A stretch of 5,598 nt of DNA, from contig JAFSBP010000162.1 of NCBI GenBank assembly GCA_017437205.1, positions 1-5,598 on the forward strand. The letters run 5' to 3'. The notes below the pieces were generated by a model. The model worked only from the letters and a program-made list of their open reading frames with translations. It was not told the origin of the DNA and ran no database searches. The DNA comes from Lachnospiraceae bacterium (GTDB lineage: Bacteria; Bacillota; Clostridia; Lachnospirales; Lachnospiraceae). The translations under genes were made by a program, and so were the position numbers. This document shows, in pieces, positions 4,394 through 5,598 of this stretch; position 1 is the first letter of the stretch, and each line of letters opens with the position of its first letter.

Positions 4394-5598
4394 TTATCTC
4401 CCCTCAAACATCTTTTGCATTCCCTTTATGCTCTGCAGCCGATATACATTGTCCTGCTTCATTAACACAAAAATGTAATTATCTTCTTCTCCCTCTGCCA
4501 CCAGCGGAACCTTTCCTCCCGCGGTCTGCTCCGGAATCTCCTTCATAATCTGAGTCATGGTCTTTCCGTTAACCGCTCCGGAGAAGCTATAGTATCCCTT
4601 GGGTACAAAATACCACATATCCTCGCCCACGGGAATAAATCCTGCTCCCTCAGCGCGGTATAATAACCAGTCACGTATGTATGCGCGAAGATTTGCCTGC
4701 ACGCTGGGCTCCGCCTTGTTCCAGTCTTTCAGGCATAGATTCCAGCTGTCTCTCTTATTCATGAGTTCCTGCTCTAATACGCGGTATGTCCCGATAACAA
4801 ATGTGCGATCCTCAGACTCTGCGTTGCCCTCCGCCACCAGAACCTCTACCATTCTGGCCGCGATTTCCTCCGGCGTCATCTCTATCTCTTCGTCCGCATA
4901 ATAGAAGACTGCATTTTCTGAATCCAATGGACTTGAATAGTCGGTCTGATACCGCTCCACTTGAATCGCCCAGCCATTATAATCTGCAAACCAGCTTTCC
5001 CGAGCTTCCGAGAACATTTCTCCGTAGGTCAGGTGCTTTCCATTCTCCAAAAGCATCGCTTCTGCCGCGTCGTCAAATCCTTCCGGCTTAACAAGAGCAA
5101 CCGCCTGATTACCCTCAAACTCATCATGCAGAACATTGTAGCGGTATACCTTCTCTGCAATAGTCTTGCAGTCCTCATAATCTGACTCGGGGGAAAACAC
5201 TTCCAAAAACTGTTCCTGCTCTGTCTTTTGAATATCCAGTGTGCTATAGGTATACGCCCCCTCTGTATTGGCAACTAAAAGGAATCCTTTGCCCATGTAG
5301 CTGTTCATCCGGTTAGAAAACGCACCCAGACTCGCTGCATCTACCGGATATCCGCCTGCAGTATTCACCCCCAAAAATACCATGTCATAATCCACATAGT
5401 GAATATGTTTTCCCTCCAAATCAAACACCTCAAAGATGTACCGATAAGCGCCGTCCGCCAGATAACTGCGATATCTCGCCAAAAAATCTTCATCGCCGAT
5501 CTTGCAAAGGTAGTATGCCTTTTTCGTCATTCCTCTTTCCGAATCAATGTTCTCTGACCACAGTGTCTTTCCTTCCTGTGTAAGAGTCAACTCCATTC
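4394..5598 (-). CDS. Unrecognised protein, C-terminal part (N-terminus beyond the window)
   Basis: The frame is open from the right edge to a TAA at 4394-4396, giving at least 400 residues. An ATG lies at 5594-5596 almost on the edge, but it opens directly into beta-strand-like sequence (LTLTQEGKTLWSE) without a signal peptide, and there is no room to see a ribosome binding site. The real start is probably upstream, though I cannot prove it. The protein is acidic and rich in Tyr, Trp and Phe, with no predicted membrane segment and no motif I can name. Three parts can be told apart: an N-terminal beta-rich region (about 1-135), a helical middle containing many Glu residues (about 135-310), and a compact C-terminal region with WYFVPKGYYSFSG near 326. 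An extracytoplasmic protein or lipoprotein lacking its leader here would be plausible but is inference. The terminator at 4349-4382 ends its transcript. Confidence 0.8.
   Translation of the reverse strand, partial: MELTLTQEGKTLWSENIDSERGMTKKAYYLCKIGDEDFLARYRSYLADGAYRYIFEVFDLEGKHIHYVDYDMVFLGVNTAGGYPVDAASLGAFSNRMNSYMGKGFLLVANTEGAYTYSTLDIQKTEQEQFLEVFSPESDYEDCKTIAEKVYRYNVLHDEFEGNQAVALVKPEGFDDAAEAMLLENGKHLTYGEMFSEARESWFADYNGWAIQVERYQTDYSSPLDSENAVFYYADEEIEMTPEEIAARMVEVLVAEGNAESEDRTFVIGTYRVLEQELMNKRDSWNLCLKDWNKAEPSVQANLRAYIRDWLLYRAEGAGFIPVGEDMWYFVPKGYYSFSGAVNGKTMTQIMKEIPEQTAGGKVPLVAEGEEDNYIFVLMKQDNVYRLQSIKGMQKMFEGR

Overview
The window looks like the chromosome of a gut-type Firmicute, most probably a Lachnospiraceae/Clostridia member. 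The evidence is strong AGGAGG-type ribosome binding sites, near-consensus sigma-A promoters, ATG starts with short spacers, and a PD-(D/E)XK protein with an 'ALAEKDS' heptad tail of the kind common in that family. This placement is inferred from style and protein families, not from a marker gene.

Layout. Positions 1-2963 (minus strand) hold a compact operon read right to left: tldD, 12 nt, pmbA (tldE), 3 nt, then the N-terminal part of a Cof-type HAD phosphatase that runs off the left edge. tldD encodes the zinc-binding catalytic subunit (HEACGH motif plus a C-terminal Cys). pmbA encodes the partner subunit without metal ligands. Together they should form the TldD/TldE peptidase, which removes leaders from some modified peptides and degrades unfolded peptides. 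A promoter TTGAAA-17-TATAAT lies just upstream of tldD.

Positions 3061-4295 form a distinct, more AT-rich unit on the plus strand. It has a near-perfect promoter (TTGACA-17-TATGAT with an extended -10 TG), a 317-aa Rpn/PD-(D/E)XK family nuclease with a tandem-repeat coiled-coil tail, and a roughly 130-bp nested palindromic element. A pair of inverted repeats (16 bp perfect, about 21 bp with one bulge) brackets the gene and the palindromic element. The left repeat starts at the predicted transcription start. The unit lies between two minus-strand transcription units and looks like an accessory insertion. There is also a candidate internal ribosome binding site and in-frame ATG that could yield the coiled-coil tail on its own, as reported for rpn genes elsewhere.

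Positions 4316-4382 hold two back-to-back hairpins. The second is a good bidirectional terminator between the nuclease gene and the convergent minus-strand gene. Positions 4394-5598 carry the C-terminal 400 or so residues of a protein I do not recognise, truncated by the right edge.

The parts most worth a second look are the 3097-4295 module (inverted repeats, structured element, variable repeat tail, possible gene-within-gene) and its relation to the neighbouring tldD promoter.
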